From Ctenosaura bakeri (taxonomy: Eukaryota; Chordata; Lepidosauria; Squamata; Iguanidae): 64,000 nucleotides of DNA. This document shows, piece by piece, positions 35,451 to 46,979 of this stretch; the first letter of the stretch is position 1, and each line of letters begins with the position of its first letter. The translations under genes and the position numbers were made by a program. Location: NCBI GenBank assembly GCA_948474755.1, contig CAOLHI010001804.1, forward strand, positions 372,001-436,000. Reading direction: 5' to 3'. The notes beneath the pieces are model-generated. The model was given only the letters and a program-made list of their open reading frames with translations. It had not been told where the DNA came from and made no database searches.

Positions 35451-37780
35451 GTTGTGGTGGGGTGGGGGGAAAAAAGCCAATGAGATGTCCACTACTGGCA
35501 TGGCTCTGGTGTGATGGAGGAAGGATGTTTTAAAAAAGCATATTTTTAACTTCCAGTGAGAGTGATTCAAAAAGAGTTGTGACAACTTCCTTCTACAAGA
35601 GAAAAGAAAGAAAGAAAGGGAAATTCTACCTGGTAAAAAGGCAAAACAAACAAATGAACAAACAAAAACAAAAGTAAAGTAAAAAACAAGAGCAGATGTA
35701 CTACGGTCATTTGAAAAGAGCAGCCGATGACCAGGAGAAATTAATGGGGGCAGCTTCAATCTGCCATGTTGGAAACACTGGTCCTAAGGTGAGGGGCAGA
35801 ACAAGAGTTGCAGCAAGCACTGATTTCAAGGGTGCAGCTTATAATTTTTTGATTGTTCAGAGCCTAAAGGCACTGCTGGTGAGTACAGGCCAACAGTAGC
35901 AGTCTATGATGGCACAGTCTGTCCAGGCTCAAAGCCTGCAGGTCTGCAGACTAAGAGCAATCCTCCAGACAAAATTATTGATCAGGTGGACCTGGACAGG
36001 CTGACTGGTGATCAGGCTAGCAGCTAAGCAGCTCCAGTGCAGTCCTGAGAAAGATTTTCCTTGTATCAAGCAAGTGTGAAACAGAGAGACGTTCCCCTCT
36101 ATTGTCCACACATAATCAGCCACTAATGGGGCTGACTGGAGGTGGGGAAAAAGAAAAAAGGGAAAAAAAGGATGAGAGGAAAAGGGCAAGGCAAAGGGCT
36201 TACTAATGCTTTCCCCTCAGTAAGATAAGAGCAGAATGTTAGCTTCAGGCCTTCAAGTCACTTCTGCTGACCATGTTGAGAATACAAATTCCTCCCAGAA
36301 GGGAGGGGTAGGAGAAAGGAGAGCTGCAGGCCAATTGGTAGCCATTTCAGAGGCGAAGTACAAACACATGAAAAGGAAGCCACACCTCAAGCTATGGAAG
36401 GAGGACTTTCCTTGAGCAGAGAGAGGAAAAAAAAATAATATGGCTGTTCTAAAGACAAACCTCACAGGCCTGGGATAAGCCATGTAAGCAGAGGTGGAAT
36501 TGTTCCTGGCAGCATGGCTAATAAATACAAAAGAGAAGGTTCAGAAGGACGAGAGTGGTATAGAGAAAAGCTTGCTCAGGTGCAGCACATCAGGTCCAGA
36601 TTGTCTTAACTTAATGAAATTATTAATCATACAAGAGGAGGCAGGTGACAGGAAGGAACAAAGGAGTGAGAGTGGCAATACAGGTAAATTGCAGGAAGGC
36701 AGACAAAGTAGGTGCAAGATGTGCCAGTTGAAAAATTGTTGCTACATCAGAAATATGAGGGTGGGTATGAATTTCTCAAGGAGGAGGATCATTCCCAATC
36801 CGAAACTGATAATTCGGAAGAGGATGAAATAGAAGAAACAAACAAGTTAGATTGTTTGACGCAGCTAAGTTAGAGGAATGCTTAAGAAAGTACCATTGAG
36901 TTTAGGAATGCAACATAACTAAAAGACTTAGAAGACAGTTCAGTAGCTTAAGTGTTCAGAAGACTGGCCTTTAGATCACTTGAAATTCCAGAAACTTGCA
37001 AATATTAAGCTTCCCCATGACTGCGAGCCTGGAGGGCAAGCAGTATGATTTAATTATTGTGAAAGACATTGTGGCAAGTGAGTGACAGGTCTCCATGTAT
37101 GGAGCAGAATTAACGTGGAAAGAAACTTGCCAATAGTAAGCTCCCCCTGGACTGCAAGGCTGCAGTTTGTTAAGGGTGAGCCGTGCAATCTAAAAAGCAG
37201 CAAAGACATTGTGGCAAGTGAGTGAAAGGTCTTCCAAGTGTGGAGCAGAGTCACTTGTTGGAGAGCAGCATGATCTGAAAGAGACTTGCTGGCATTAAGC
37301 TCCCCCATGGCTGAAAATTTGCAAGTTTCAGGGCAAGCAGTGCTAGAAGACCAATTAGCAGATATTTTTCTCTCATCTGTACTAAAACAGAAAGAGAAAT
37401 AGGATATAATTACAGAAGAGGTCATTCATCCTCTGCAAATGGGGACAGTGGAGATGGTGCCTCAAGAACAAAAAAAAAAAAATAAGGCTGTTGATTTATT
37501 GTTCTTTAAGGTTCAGTTTGCCCTGTGTTAAAGTATTTAAATAGTTATGTACATATGAAGAATTTAAAAGGGAAGCCTTGTAATCAATTAAAGGACATTT
37601 GCAGCAAGCAGAATGGTTTAGCTTCTATTAATTAAAACAATAGATATAAATGTGTGTGTGTATATATGTGTGTGTGTATGTATATATATGTGTGTGTATG
37701 TATGTATATGTGTATATACGTGTGTGTGTGTGTGTGTGTATATATGTTAAAAAAGAAGTACTTATATATCGCAATGGCAG
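35450..37780. other. Unreadable interior of B1, with a threefold ~145-bp repeat and a TG/TA microsatellite
   Basis: No domain recognised. Three imperfect units starting near 36993, 37125 and 37283 share ACTTGC-AT-TAAGCTCCCCC and GGGCAAGCAG and, between them, ACATTGTGGCAAGTGAGTGA. A TG/TA simple repeat lies at 37651-37747. Other insertions may be hidden here. Confidence 0.5.
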
Positions 37781-38480
37781 ACAATTAGAAAAAGTATTTA
37801 TACTTTCAAGTTAAGGGTAGCCATTGCCAATTTAAGGCACCTTTGTTTGGCCTTGCATCCGTTTCAAGGGTTTTCACTAAAATATTAATCCCAGTGATTT
37901 CTTACCTCAGAGAGAAAGGGATTCAGCTGTTCCCTTATTTAGATGACATTCTTTGAAAGCAGTGCTTAGAAAGTAGCTAGGAGTTAGCTTTTGTTATAAA
38001 TTTTGAGAAAAACAGTTTAGAACCTAGTAAGAAATCGACACATTTAGGAGCAGACATTAATATAGAGTTGGGATACCTGTTTTGTCACAGAAAAGGAAGG
38101 AGAAGATAGGGAAGGTTCTACAAAGGTTACTAGATGTGGAATCAGCAGCTATGATGTTCTTGGCAAGAGTACAGTTAAGTTGTTACTTTAAGGCATGATC
38201 CATACCAGAAAACTGCAGCAGTGTCTAATCTTTTATCCGTTGTATATCATGGGGAAGCATAGCTGGAAAGTGAAAATACCATAGCCACTAAAGAGAGAAC
38301 CAAAATGGTGGCTATGCAAAAAGAACCAGGACAGAGGGATGCCTTTTATGATTCATTCTATGATAACTGTCACAATAGATGCAGGCTTCTATGGCTGGGA
38401 TGTGTGCTGGCAGGGTTATATGTATTGTTGCTGGACGGTCAGAGTCTTCAACTTTTGTCTGACATTATAAGATAGACAAG
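37780..38480 (+). pseudogene. DIRS B1 RT palm and RNase H
   Basis: RT palm readable as PFGLASVSRVFTKILIPVIS, then LFPYLDDIL with an intact YxDD at 37936-37947, then FVINFEKNSLEPSKKSTHLG. RNase H follows near 38345-38460: ITVTIDAGFYGWDVCWQG-like residues across a shift, where the Asp of the D-A-x-x-x-G-W motif is visible. Stops at 37960 and beyond make it a relic. It is a different lineage from A: only the motifs align. Confidence 0.7.
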
Positions 38481-38559
38481 TTTAAGTCAGCACAGGCAGC
38501 TTTTGGCACAAACGTGCTACATTAAGTCTTGAAGAGTTAGGAACAGTCCTGCCCAGGGT

Positions 38560-38660
38560 GTGGCTTGGGTAAATCCCAACCGTTGTGGATCCATGCCATT
38601 CCGAGAATGAGAGATTGGATTTACTGTGAAGATTCATTCTGGGATGGCAGGAGGAGGAAT
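38560..38660 (+). repeat. ICR of DIRS B1
   Basis: Palindromic segment: GTGGATCCATGCCATTCC on the left faces GGGATGGCAGGAGGAGGAAT on the right, around GAGAGATTGGATTTACTGTG. The equivalent in B2 is at 49310-49425. Confidence 0.65.
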
Positions 38661-38819
38661 CCACACCTACCCTAAAAAGGAAAAATAAAATAAAATGAAG
38701 ATGGAAATGAAGAAGTTAAATGATGAAATGTGGACAAGACTATTAGTTATTTTTAGCAGAGTATGGAAGTGGAGACTTGGTGTAGTCTGGCTAGATAATA
38801 AAAAATGTCAGAGAAGGGA

Positions 38820-38960
38820 AGAGGTCCTCACTGTCACAGCGGAAGAAGAACTTGGACTCCTGCCTGTTCCAGTTGGCACGTGGGATTGACCCAATCGTTG
38901 TGGATTTCTCCTCCTGCCATCGCAGAATGAATCTTCATGGTAAGTCCAATCTCTCATTCT
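38820..38960 (+). repeat. Right inverted repeat of DIRS B1
   Basis: Reverse complement of the left repeat, with the right-hand extension TGGTAAGTCCAATCTCTCAT ending in CATTCT. The same ending closes B2 at 49736. Confidence 0.8.
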
Positions 38961-39299
38961 GATACAGCATTGACAGCCTATTCTCCAGTAATTTTGAAGA
39001 ACCGGCCAGTATTGTCATCCAGCAGGGAGCAGCATGGCCTCTAGCATCACCATTTGCTTGCAGTACCACCCACATATAAGTCTTCAATTTATATGTGTTT
39101 GATTTCCCCCTTCCCCAAAGCAAAAGCCCTTCAGTTGAGCTGTGGTGAAGATTTATAGACTTTCTTGCTACAATTAAAGCAGCGTTTTGAACCAGTATGC
39201 TTCCCTGTTGAGCCACAAGAGGGCTCCCCAGAGTAATTCTAAAAGTTCCCAAGTGCCTCCCCATGTAAACAAGGGCCTTTCATAGATGCATGTTTTGGG
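38961..39299. other. Sequence between B1 and the next gag piece of C
   Basis: No coding or transposon signature recognised. By position it could be part of element C or an older insertion. Confidence 0.4.
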
Positions 39300-39509
39300 T
39301 AAGCCTACTGCCTCACTCGCCAGGTTCCAGTCCTCCACGGGGAACCTTGGTATGTTGTCTCTGCTCAGGATCTGCCTAGCAAGAAAAGGGCTGTGTCTCC
39401 TCTTCAGTCATCTGAGGATTCAGAATTTGATCAACTCTTAGCCATTGCTCATGGGGGAGGACCCCCATGGAGGAAGTCTCTCCATAGCAACCATTAAAGG
39501 CACGATATT
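39300..39509 (+). mobile_element. DIRS-like element C, gag piece
   Basis: Reads VPVLHGEPWYVVSAQDLPSK, then RAVSPLQSSEDSEFDQLLAI, an acidic Ser-rich gag segment like those in other DIRS copies. It is taken as the continuation of the C gag cut by B1 at 33229. The L1 fragment starts at about 39510. Confidence 0.45.
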
Positions 39510-40576
39510 CTATTAGAGAAAAAAGAATATATTAGTAAACCAAAAGAGATCCTGAAATACTACTTCAAGGAAAACACTGCTGAAGAGACAACTGAGAATT
39601 GTATGGGATACCTCTAAAGCAGTGATCAGGGCCATTTGTAAAATGGGGACTGGAGTAGGAGAAACGGAAGCAGCAAAGATCACGGACAATACAAGACATG
39701 CTAAAAAAAAAAAAAGAACTGATAGAGGATACAAGAAATGGGAATCTTCTTAAAGAGATTAAGATCTTGCAGAAACAACTGGAATCTGGAAACATGACCC
39801 AAATCAAATGGAAATTGAAAAGGATAAAACAAAAGCATTTGGAAAGCACCAATAAGCCTGGCAAATGACTGGCATATAAACTAAGAAAAGAGAAAGAGAA
39901 GCGACTCATGACAGAAGTTAAAAAAGTGGAAAAGATGCTTTCTGACCAAGCTTCTATAAAGCAAGTCTTTTTCAAATATTAAAGTTATTTGATGCTGGAA
40001 CAATTTCAGATGAAAACAAGAAAAAATGAGTGAATATTTAGAAAAGCAAAATATCTACAGACTAACGGAAGAACAAAAAAAAAAAAACCCTTGAAACTCA
40101 CCTGTAACAATTATGGAAGGTTCAACTGCAATACAAAATCTTAAAACCGCTAAGACTTCACGACTTGATGGGATTTCTGCTCTTTATTATTAGTGTTTTG
40201 AGGATGAATTGCTATTACCATTATAGAGAACCTTTAATGAAATAACAGAGGATGGAAAATCTCAATCCTGCAATGATGCAAACATTGTATTAATCCCTAA
40301 AGAGGGAAGATTTAAATGATCCAGGAAGTTATAGATTGATTTTGCTTCTAAATGTTGACTGTAAGATTTCCACTTCAATTGTTGCTGAAAGACTTTAAAA
40401 AGTTTTTCAGTCTGTCATCTGCAAAGATCAAAATGGTTTCTTACCAAAAAGACAGGTAAGAAGTAACACTAAGTCAGTAATAAACATGATCAAACACTTC
40501 GAGAAGCACAACAACAACAACAAAAAAACCACATGATTTTTGTGGACTTTGAAAAAGTCTTCGATAATAACAGCTG

Positions 40577-40734
40577 TGGCCTTTTCTGCACTACACTGTT
40601 ATAGTGCTATTATTCCACTTTTGACATCCTATGGAATTCTGGAGTTTGCAGTTTAGGGAGGGGCATTTAGAGGACCTCAGTAAATAACAAAACCAGAATT
40701 TGACAGGATGTTGCAGTGCAGTGCAGAAATGGCC
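40577..40734. mobile_element. Short TIR element (MITE) inside the L1
   Basis: Inverted ends GGCCTTTTCTGCACTACAC and, reverse complemented from the other end, GGCCATTTCTGCACTGCAC. About 158 bp, with no coding capacity. It splits the L1 codons around the D-S-W block. CTG flanks both sides (CAGCTG before, CTGAGA after), which would suit a 3-bp target duplication of the Harbinger type, but the boundary is ambiguous by a few bases. Confidence 0.65.
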
Positions 40735-40818
40735 TGAGACTTAATACTTGAAACATTTCAGAGTATGGCTTGTCAGAATTTCATTTCCTGCATGAAAAAA
40801 ATATATAAAGATTAAAAT

Positions 40819-41635
40819 CAGAGGCAGATCTAGGGTGGGGCAACTGGGGCTCTGTCCTATCTCAGTCCTGGCGTAGCTGATAAATCAAACAAAACAAACT
40901 GAATATCTCCCAGCTTGTTACTTACTTCCAGGCAGTAAGCAAGGAGTCCTAAATAAAGTCCAACATAAACAAAATTCAGCAAGGTTTCATGGCAAGAGAG
41001 TGTCCAAGATCAATCTGAGCATTTGTCAAGGCATCCAGCAAGCTCAGGTCAGCAGTTCAGTTAAGCTCTGATAACTCCTGGAGGGAGAGGACGCCAGCTA
41101 AATAGCCCCATAGCTAGCTCAGTTGTGCCTTGATGGATTGTTGCTGGTTATAAATTCTGAGAGAGTGATGCTGGGTCTCGCTTTTCTGCCTGTGCTGTGG
41201 GTCTAGGTAAGTGTTCTTCTGTATATTAAGAGGCAAGACTCTCTATTGGAGCTAGCACCGCCTTCTGTTCTGTTTCTTGCACTATAACCTCCCTCTGTAC
41301 AGCAAGTTCTGGCATGCCTCCTGTTTCAGTCTCTGACGTGCCCTCTGCTTCAGACTCTGAGTCAGAATCCATACTCTGGAAGCAGGGCATGACATCACTC
41401 TCCCCATCATCCCTCCCCTCTGAATGAGGAGGACCTGGCTTGTCAGAGAGGGGGGCAAAAAAGGAACCCCCGTCTAGCCCCCCTGCCGCCACTTGCTGCT
41501 CACCCTACCTGCCTGTCAGCTACTCACCCCCCACCTACTGCTTTCCCCTCTTTCACCTGCCGCCTGCCCCTCCCCACCCACTGCTGCTCACTCTGCCACC
41601 TTGCCTGGGCACTGTGGAACCTCCATATGCCACTG
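40819..41635. mobile_element. hAT-type DNA transposon (non-autonomous, 817 bp) inside the L1
   Basis: Ends CAGAGGCAGATCTAGGGTGG and, on the opposite strand from the right, CAGTGGCATATGGAGGTTCC. It is flanked by 8-bp direct repeats ATTAAAAT (40811-40818) and ATCAAAAT (41636-41643) with one mismatch. The CAG-type ends and 8-bp duplication are the hAT signature. No transposase is seen. The interior holds an 88-codon minus-strand open stretch (41226-41492, acidic, SDSESEAEG) and a C-rich block at 41490-41590. The interior may be captured or from a further insertion. Confidence 0.75.
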
Positions 41636-41760
41636 ATCAAAATGCATACTTTATTATAAATGGAGGGAAAAAAACTCTTTTAGAATTAAAAAAAAAGGGA
41701 ACTAGACAAGCAGATTAACAGAATTAAGATTCAAATTAGCAAGAGTTAAGAATGAAGAAG

Positions 41761-42139
41761 AAATCAGAAACACAAGTAACAAATAGAGAAATCTAATTCA
41801 ACTGGAGTTTATGTTGTAGTTTTATTCACAAACGGGAATATATCAAATACAATAGAGCTGTGATTTCATATTATTGTTAGTAACTAAGAGGTATAATCTG
41901 TTGAACATTCTGTAATAATATTTACAATGACAATGTGCCATTAATGTTAATTAATGCAGTTTTACTTTATTTTAGGCGATATCAATGAACAGAAATTTTG
42001 ATAATCATAATGACAAAATTAACTATTGTAGCTTGCTTGCTTATTTGAGTTAAAAAATGAAGGCACTAAGCTGTTTGGGGAAAATACCTTTTAAGAAAAA
42101 TCCTAGTAGAAACTAGGAAGTAGGGATAGGAATCAGGCA
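41761..42139. other. AT-rich sequence, unassigned
   Basis: Lies between the L1 fragment and the RNase H piece of element C. No motif recognised; possibly an eroded L1 3' portion. Confidence 0.4.
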
Positions 42140-42430
42140 ATGCCTAATACATCCAAAAAGTGGGAAGGATTTCATCTAAGAGACATTTTCAGTCCTCTTC
42201 CTTTTGTCCCTCATGGAGTTTTGGCAGATGAAGGGATTTTCTTTCCTTCAGGCCATCTTGGGCTAGATCTAGATTCTCCTTCAGTTTTTGCTATCTCACC
42301 ACACCCCAATCAACAACACTACCATATGTCCATATATTGCAAAACAGGGGGGATCCATGTCTTGCTTCCTTTACAGAAAGGCAGTTCTGCTGTTCATTGA
42401 GCAGAGAAATCAGTCTTGTCCTTTTCAGCC
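42140..42430 (+). mobile_element. DIRS-like element C, RNase H piece
   Basis: In one frame 42310-42425 reads NNTTICPYIAKQGGSM followed by FLYRKAVLLFIEQRNQS. This matches the D-N-T-T-A-x-x-Y-x-x-K-Q-G-G motif of DIRS RNase H (NRQGG in A5). It is assigned to C because its neighbours 43640-44925 are the next domains of a C-type element. It is cut on the right by a CR1. Confidence 0.5.
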
Positions 42431-42435
42431 CAACT

Positions 42436-43425
42436 TAGAATCAGAGAATCGTTAAGAGACCATGATGGCCATTGAGTCCAATCCCCTGCCCTGCAGGAAT
42501 AACTCCCAGCAAATGGCCATCCAGCCCCTGCTTAAAAACCTCCAAAGAAGGTAACTCCACCACACTCCAAGGCAGCATATTCCACTGTTGAACAGCTCTG
42601 ACTGTCAGGAAGTGAAATCTCTGAAATCTCTTTTCCTGTAGTTTGAATCCATTGTTTCGTGTCCTAGTTTCTGGAGCAGCAGAAAACAAACTTGCTCCAT
42701 CTTAACATGTCATCCCTTCAAATATTTAAACATGGCTATTATGTCTCCTCTTAACCTTCTTTTTGTCAGGCTAAACATACTTAGCTCCCTAAGGCTTCCC
42801 TCATAGGGCATGGCTTCCAGAACCTTTACCATTTTGTTTGCCCTCCTCTTGACACATTCCAGCTTGTCAATATCCATCCTGAACTGTGGTGCCCAGAACT
42901 GGACATGGTATTCCTGGTGAGGTCTAACCAAAGCAGAATAAAGTGGTATTATTACTTCCCTTGATCTTGACACTATACTCCTGTTGATGCAGCCCAGAAT
43001 TGCATTGGTTTTCTTAGCTGCTGCATCATACTTTTGATTCATGTTCAGCTTATGGCCCACTAAGACTCTGAGATCCCATTCACATAAACTGTTTTCAAGC
43101 CAGGTATCATTCATCCTATGTCGGTGCATTTCATTCTTTCTTCCTAGGTGTAATACCATGCATTTTTCTCTGTTAAAATTCATTTTGTTAGTTTTGACCC
43201 AGTTCTAGTCTGTCAAGGTCATTTTGAGTTCTGATCCTGTCCTGTGGGGTATTAGCTATCTCCCTTAATTTGGTGTCATCTGAAAATTTGATCAGCATGC
43301 ATTTTATTCCCTGATCCAAGTCATTGATAAAAATATTGAATAGCACTGGGTCCAGGACAGAACCCTGTGGTACCCCCACTAGTCACTTCTTTCCAGGATG
43401 AAGAGGAGCCATTGATAAGCACTCT
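42436..43425 (-). mobile_element. CR1 LINE, antisense, about 1 kb of the 3' half
   Basis: Minus-strand CR1 ORF2 from the RT palm to the end: SSSWKEVTSGGTTGFC, then [20 protein letters not shown] and MLIKFSDDTKL (the F-A-D-D catalytic box is F-S-D-D here). MNFNREKCMVLHLGRKNE follows, then [19 protein letters not shown], and [18 protein letters not shown] at the end. Frameshifts separate these. The 3' tail at the left is degraded. Confidence 0.88.
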
Positions 43426-43635
43426 TTGTTTTTTAAAAATAATCTTTATTAATTGATATTTTAAAAAACAAACAAGCAGACAAAAGTGATAGTATGGACA
43501 CAATATAACAAGTAAGTATCTCTTGAACAGCATCCTAAAAGAGAAAAAATAAGAAAAAAAGGGAAAAAGAAAAGGGGGGAGAAAAGAAAAGGAAAAAAGA
43601 GGAAAAGAAGAGAAAAAGAAAAGACTCCAGGTCTC
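43426..43635 (-). mobile_element. L1-like 3' end, antisense, tentative
   Basis: On the minus strand it ends AATCAATTAATAAAGATT and then an A-rich run, with an AATAAA signal, similar to the 3' end of the L1 at 26135. The given strand at 43535-43625 is a purine (A/G) tract. No coding sequence. Confidence 0.4.
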
Positions 43636-44925
43636 CTATATATCTTCCTCTCCTGCCTCTCATTGCCAGGGGGGATCAGGAAGGTGAAGGAGTAAGCCCA
43701 TTACATTGTACATTGCTGTGTACAGCCCAGAAGACCTTTATTTTTAGACCTCATGAACCAGTTCTGATGGTTCCAACTGTGCCTTCCTTAATGGCAAGAT
43801 TTGCTGGTTCAGGATCCCTAGATGTAGCTTGGTGTCAGCTTGTTAGAGGTTGAAGCTTTAAAGGAGTGTGGGTATGTGGATTCTTTATGGCGCTTCTGTC
43901 TGTCCGTAGGCAGTCTACGACAAAAATATGTTAAGCCACATTTAAGGCTTTCTCTAAGTTGTGTAAATGAAATTCCCTAAATTGGTAGGGTTTCTGTTTT
44001 TCACCTTCTGGTTTTCCTAAAAAAAAGGGCTTGATTTAACTCTCAGGCCTAATATGTTAAGGAGGCAGGTGGCTGCCTTGTCCACAGTGTTGCCTAATGC
44101 TCAGGGGTTCCACTGTTTTTTCACCCTCATGTAAGGACATTCCTTAGAGGGATAACTAACATATGTCTGTCTGTTAGCCACCATTTTCTGTCCTGGAATC
44201 TTCCCTTCCCTTGGTTTTGCCATCACATCTGTTCATTTTGAATTAGAGCTCACACCACTTTTTGTCAGGAAACATCTCTACTACTCTTAACAAAGACTAT
44301 GTTTCTCTACATCCAGGTTCTTTCTTTAAATCTAAAGTGCTTTCTGTTTTTTACATGTCTCAAGAATTCATTCTTCCTTCTTTCTGTCCTAATCCATTAA
44401 ACCCACAGAAAAAGTTATTGGACAAGCCTTACATGTATACATCTACATGGAATACAACTTAAAATTTATATTCACAGTGTTATGGCACTCTGACATTCTA
44501 ACTCCTCCTTTGTGTCCTTCAGTCCAGCCTCACTGGGATGCAGTGTCTCAATCTTCAGTAGCCACATCAAGACATGCATCCTGATGGCATATACCTTGGC
44601 TAAACTATGTTGCCCTGCTAATTTAATGGTGCACTCAAGCAGGGCAGCCACTTCTGTAATTTTTTCCTCAGATACACCAGGCAGTGATATATATAGGGCC
44701 ATTACTTGTTTCATTTGTCTTTACAAGATTAACTGGTTCAGATTAGGGGACACTTCCTTCTGCAGAAGGGTACTGTAGGAGATTATTAGAGATTCTGATA
44801 CAGTCGCTACCAACCCCTACAGTTTTTTCAGTATGAGGGCTTGGATATATCCCAAATTATGTAGATTCCTTCTCTTACCAATTCAGAGAGTGCCACATTG
44901 GGTACTGACTGTGAAGGTGCATTCT
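43636..44925 (+). mobile_element. DIRS-like element C: methyltransferase-like, recombinase and left ICR half
   Basis: Continues element C. The methyltransferase-like segment 43640-43860 matches, across frame changes, the P-P-x-P-L-I-A-R-V block and a DLLVQDP-like end. YR begins near 43880 (SLRQKYVKPHLRL). Its catalytic part lies at 44330-44780: VFYMSQEFILPSFCPNPL, then AYTLAKLCCPANLMVHSSRA with the H-x-x-R box at about 44630-44642, then DIYRAIT. The conserved tail RLGDTSFCRRVL ends near 44778. The left and central ICR sequence (GTAGATTCCTTCTCTTACC, then GTGCCACATTGG) runs to GCATTCT at 44919-44925, where B2 begins. Confidence 0.65.
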
Positions 44926-46979
44926 CAGGATGGCACGGAGGAGAAATCCACAATTGGGTTAATCCCCTTATGCCAACCAAAACAGGCAAGAGTCTTCACT
45001 CTTTTTCAGTTGCAACAGTTAGGAACTCCCCTTTTTCTCTGACAGTTTTTTCTTTCCTTCCAACTGAACTGGAGGTTTAGCCCTTTCTCTGACAAGTTGG
45101 TGAATTTTATTAGATTTTGTTGTAAATGATGGAGAAAAAGACAGAAGAGAAAGTAGTTGAGAGCAAGAAGGAAATGGCCTGATTTACAAAGAGAAATGAG
45201 TTCCCAGATGCCGGCTTCTCAGTGAGACCTTGAAGGAGGGAGAAAAGAGAGCACTAAGAGTGTGTCAGCTCAGATGCCTGCTGATCAGCATGGCTCTGAG
45301 TTGGAAAAGAGATAAAGTAAAAGGCAATAACTGTCAAATGGCTGCTAGTCAGTGTGTCTTTGTGGAGGAAAAAAAGGAAGTACTTAGAAAAGTATTTGTC
45401 TTTTCTAGAGAAAGTGATATAGAGGAGATACAAGCAGTATGCAGCGATAAAAAATTGAAAGGGCTAATGGTAAGGTGAATAGGGTGGGTTTTTTTCCCCC
45501 CAAAACCCCTAAAAGAAGAAAAAGGTTACTGTTTCAAAGTCAGTTCCCAGCTTATTGTCTAAGGTGGTTTGTACTGAAGTGGCAGTGGTTGATCAGGCTG
45601 CCATATTGATTGCTGCAGTTTGAAAGAGATGAGAGGGACTCTCAGTGAGCATTCCTCTATTGCTGGATCATGCTAGGAAGGTCTGACGCAGTGCCCCAGA
45701 AGCAAGGGGAGGTGCTATGTTTTAGCGTGTTACAGTGAGAGTATGTGCGGTTTCCCCATCTCCCCTGCAGCAATTTCGAACATATGTGATTTCCCCTCCT
45801 CCACTTCAGTTTCAGGGTGAACAAAGAGGCATGGGGGATTGTGATAATGGGGCTTCCCATTATCTAGACTTGGCTGAAGGGGGATACTTCCCTCTTCAGG
45901 TAAACCAAGGGTTCATAAGGTGTTGGGGTTAGGTTGCATTTTTATTGTGGGTCAGCCTCACAGGTCACAGGGGGGAGAATTGTCCAATCAAGAGGAAAGA
46001 GGTGAGCATCTTCGAGGTGCTTCGAAGAATAAGTTATAAAAATCCTTGAGAGACCATGTGGCGGGGAGAGAACAAAGGAACCTCCTGGAGATGGGATCTG
46101 TGCCAGTAGTAGGCTGCAGGCCCTAGGCCTCACCTCCTGGTCTCATTCCTCTCTTAGACCATCTAAGCCTGGGAACCCAAATGTGAGTAACTAGAATATT
46201 AGGTAGTTAGTTGCGTTAGGGCTTTTTATTATTTTGGAGGTTGGCTGATCTTAAGAATGTATCTGTTTTTATAACTACTTGTAACTTAAGCATACCTGGG
46301 AGGGGGAGCCTCTCATGTGTATTATTGTCTTGTTTACTTGCATGCCTTAAAAGAAATGCTTTTCTGTAAAACCTCTGTTTCCTCTCTGTTCCCACGCCAT
46401 TCTTTGGCATACGCTTAGATAGAACTTCTCTCACTCAGAAGGGGGAGATGAGGGAAGGGAAAGGTCCTTAAGCATAGAGATTGGCAATCCACTGAGCAGG
46501 GTCCCACTGTCCTGTTCAGTTACAAGTAAACTCAGTATATTCAGAATTCAGTGGGTGATGGCAGCATGAGAATTATGAACGCTGGGGAATTTCCTGCTCC
46601 TTTTCAAGGGTAGAAGTCAGTCTTGGGGGACTGAAAGTAAACTCAGTATGACAGGGATAGGTACTTTTTTCCCTTCAACTGAAGGTGGGACACCAGAAGG
46701 TATACAATATGTTTGTAATGCAGTTGAAGAAGGAAACACAACAGTGGAGAGGAGGCAATCAGAGATCCATGTATGGAGAGGGAAGACCATATTCTATGGG
46801 TCCAGCTACTTCTGAAATGAATGTTGGTTAATGTCAGTGAATTACTGATGCTGATTAGACAATTTCTAATTAATTGGGCACAGTGATGTTTGATGAGAAA
46901 TCAATTTAATGAATGGTAAATCTAAATAAAATGAATTTGCAGACATTATCAAGTAAAAGAATTACAACATTATGAGTTC

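Larger units (their letters stand above)
33230..38960 (+). mobile_element. DIRS-like retrotransposon B1 (5.7 kb), inserted in element C
   Basis: Complete from repeat to repeat. The left repeat starts near TTCTTGGGATAGC (33226) and the right repeat ends with CATTCT at 38955-38960. The pair is inverted: GGAACAGGCAGGAGTCCGAG on the left matches CTCCTGCCTGTTCCAG on the right. Internal parts are gag (33450-35450, with repeated units), a long poorly readable stretch (35450-37780), RT palm plus RNase H (37780-38480), only the last YR fragment (38470-38550), and ICR 38560-38660. Most of YR is deleted. Confidence 0.75.
39510..41760 (+). mobile_element. L1 ORF2 fragment, sense, with two nested DNA transposons
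   Basis: Middle part of an L1 ORF2. Linker blocks are EILKYYFKENTAEETTEN, KAVIRAICKM and KQLESGNMTQIKWKLKRIKQ. RT blocks are TLY.SLKREDLNDPGSYR, LLLNVDCKIST and QNGFLPKRQVRSN. After an insertion at 40577-40734 the RT continues with SEYGLSEFHFLHEKN. After a second insertion (40819-41635) it continues with QNAYFIINGGKKT and KKGTRQAD, the K-K-G-x-R-Q-G-D block. The two insertions are thus delimited by the L1 reading. No 5' or 3' end is present. Confidence 0.75.

Noticed and set aside
37651..37747. A CRISPR-like or regulatory array
   Set aside because: It is a plain TG/TA microsatellite.
40850..41490. A solo LTR inside the hAT element
   Set aside because: I could not find matching TG and CA ends or a separate target duplication, so I left the interior unassigned.
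44472..44714. 80-codon minus-strand open frame as a gene
   Set aside because: The opposite strand reads as the conserved end of the element C recombinase (AYTLAKL, HSSRA, DTSFCRRVL), so this is a shadow frame.
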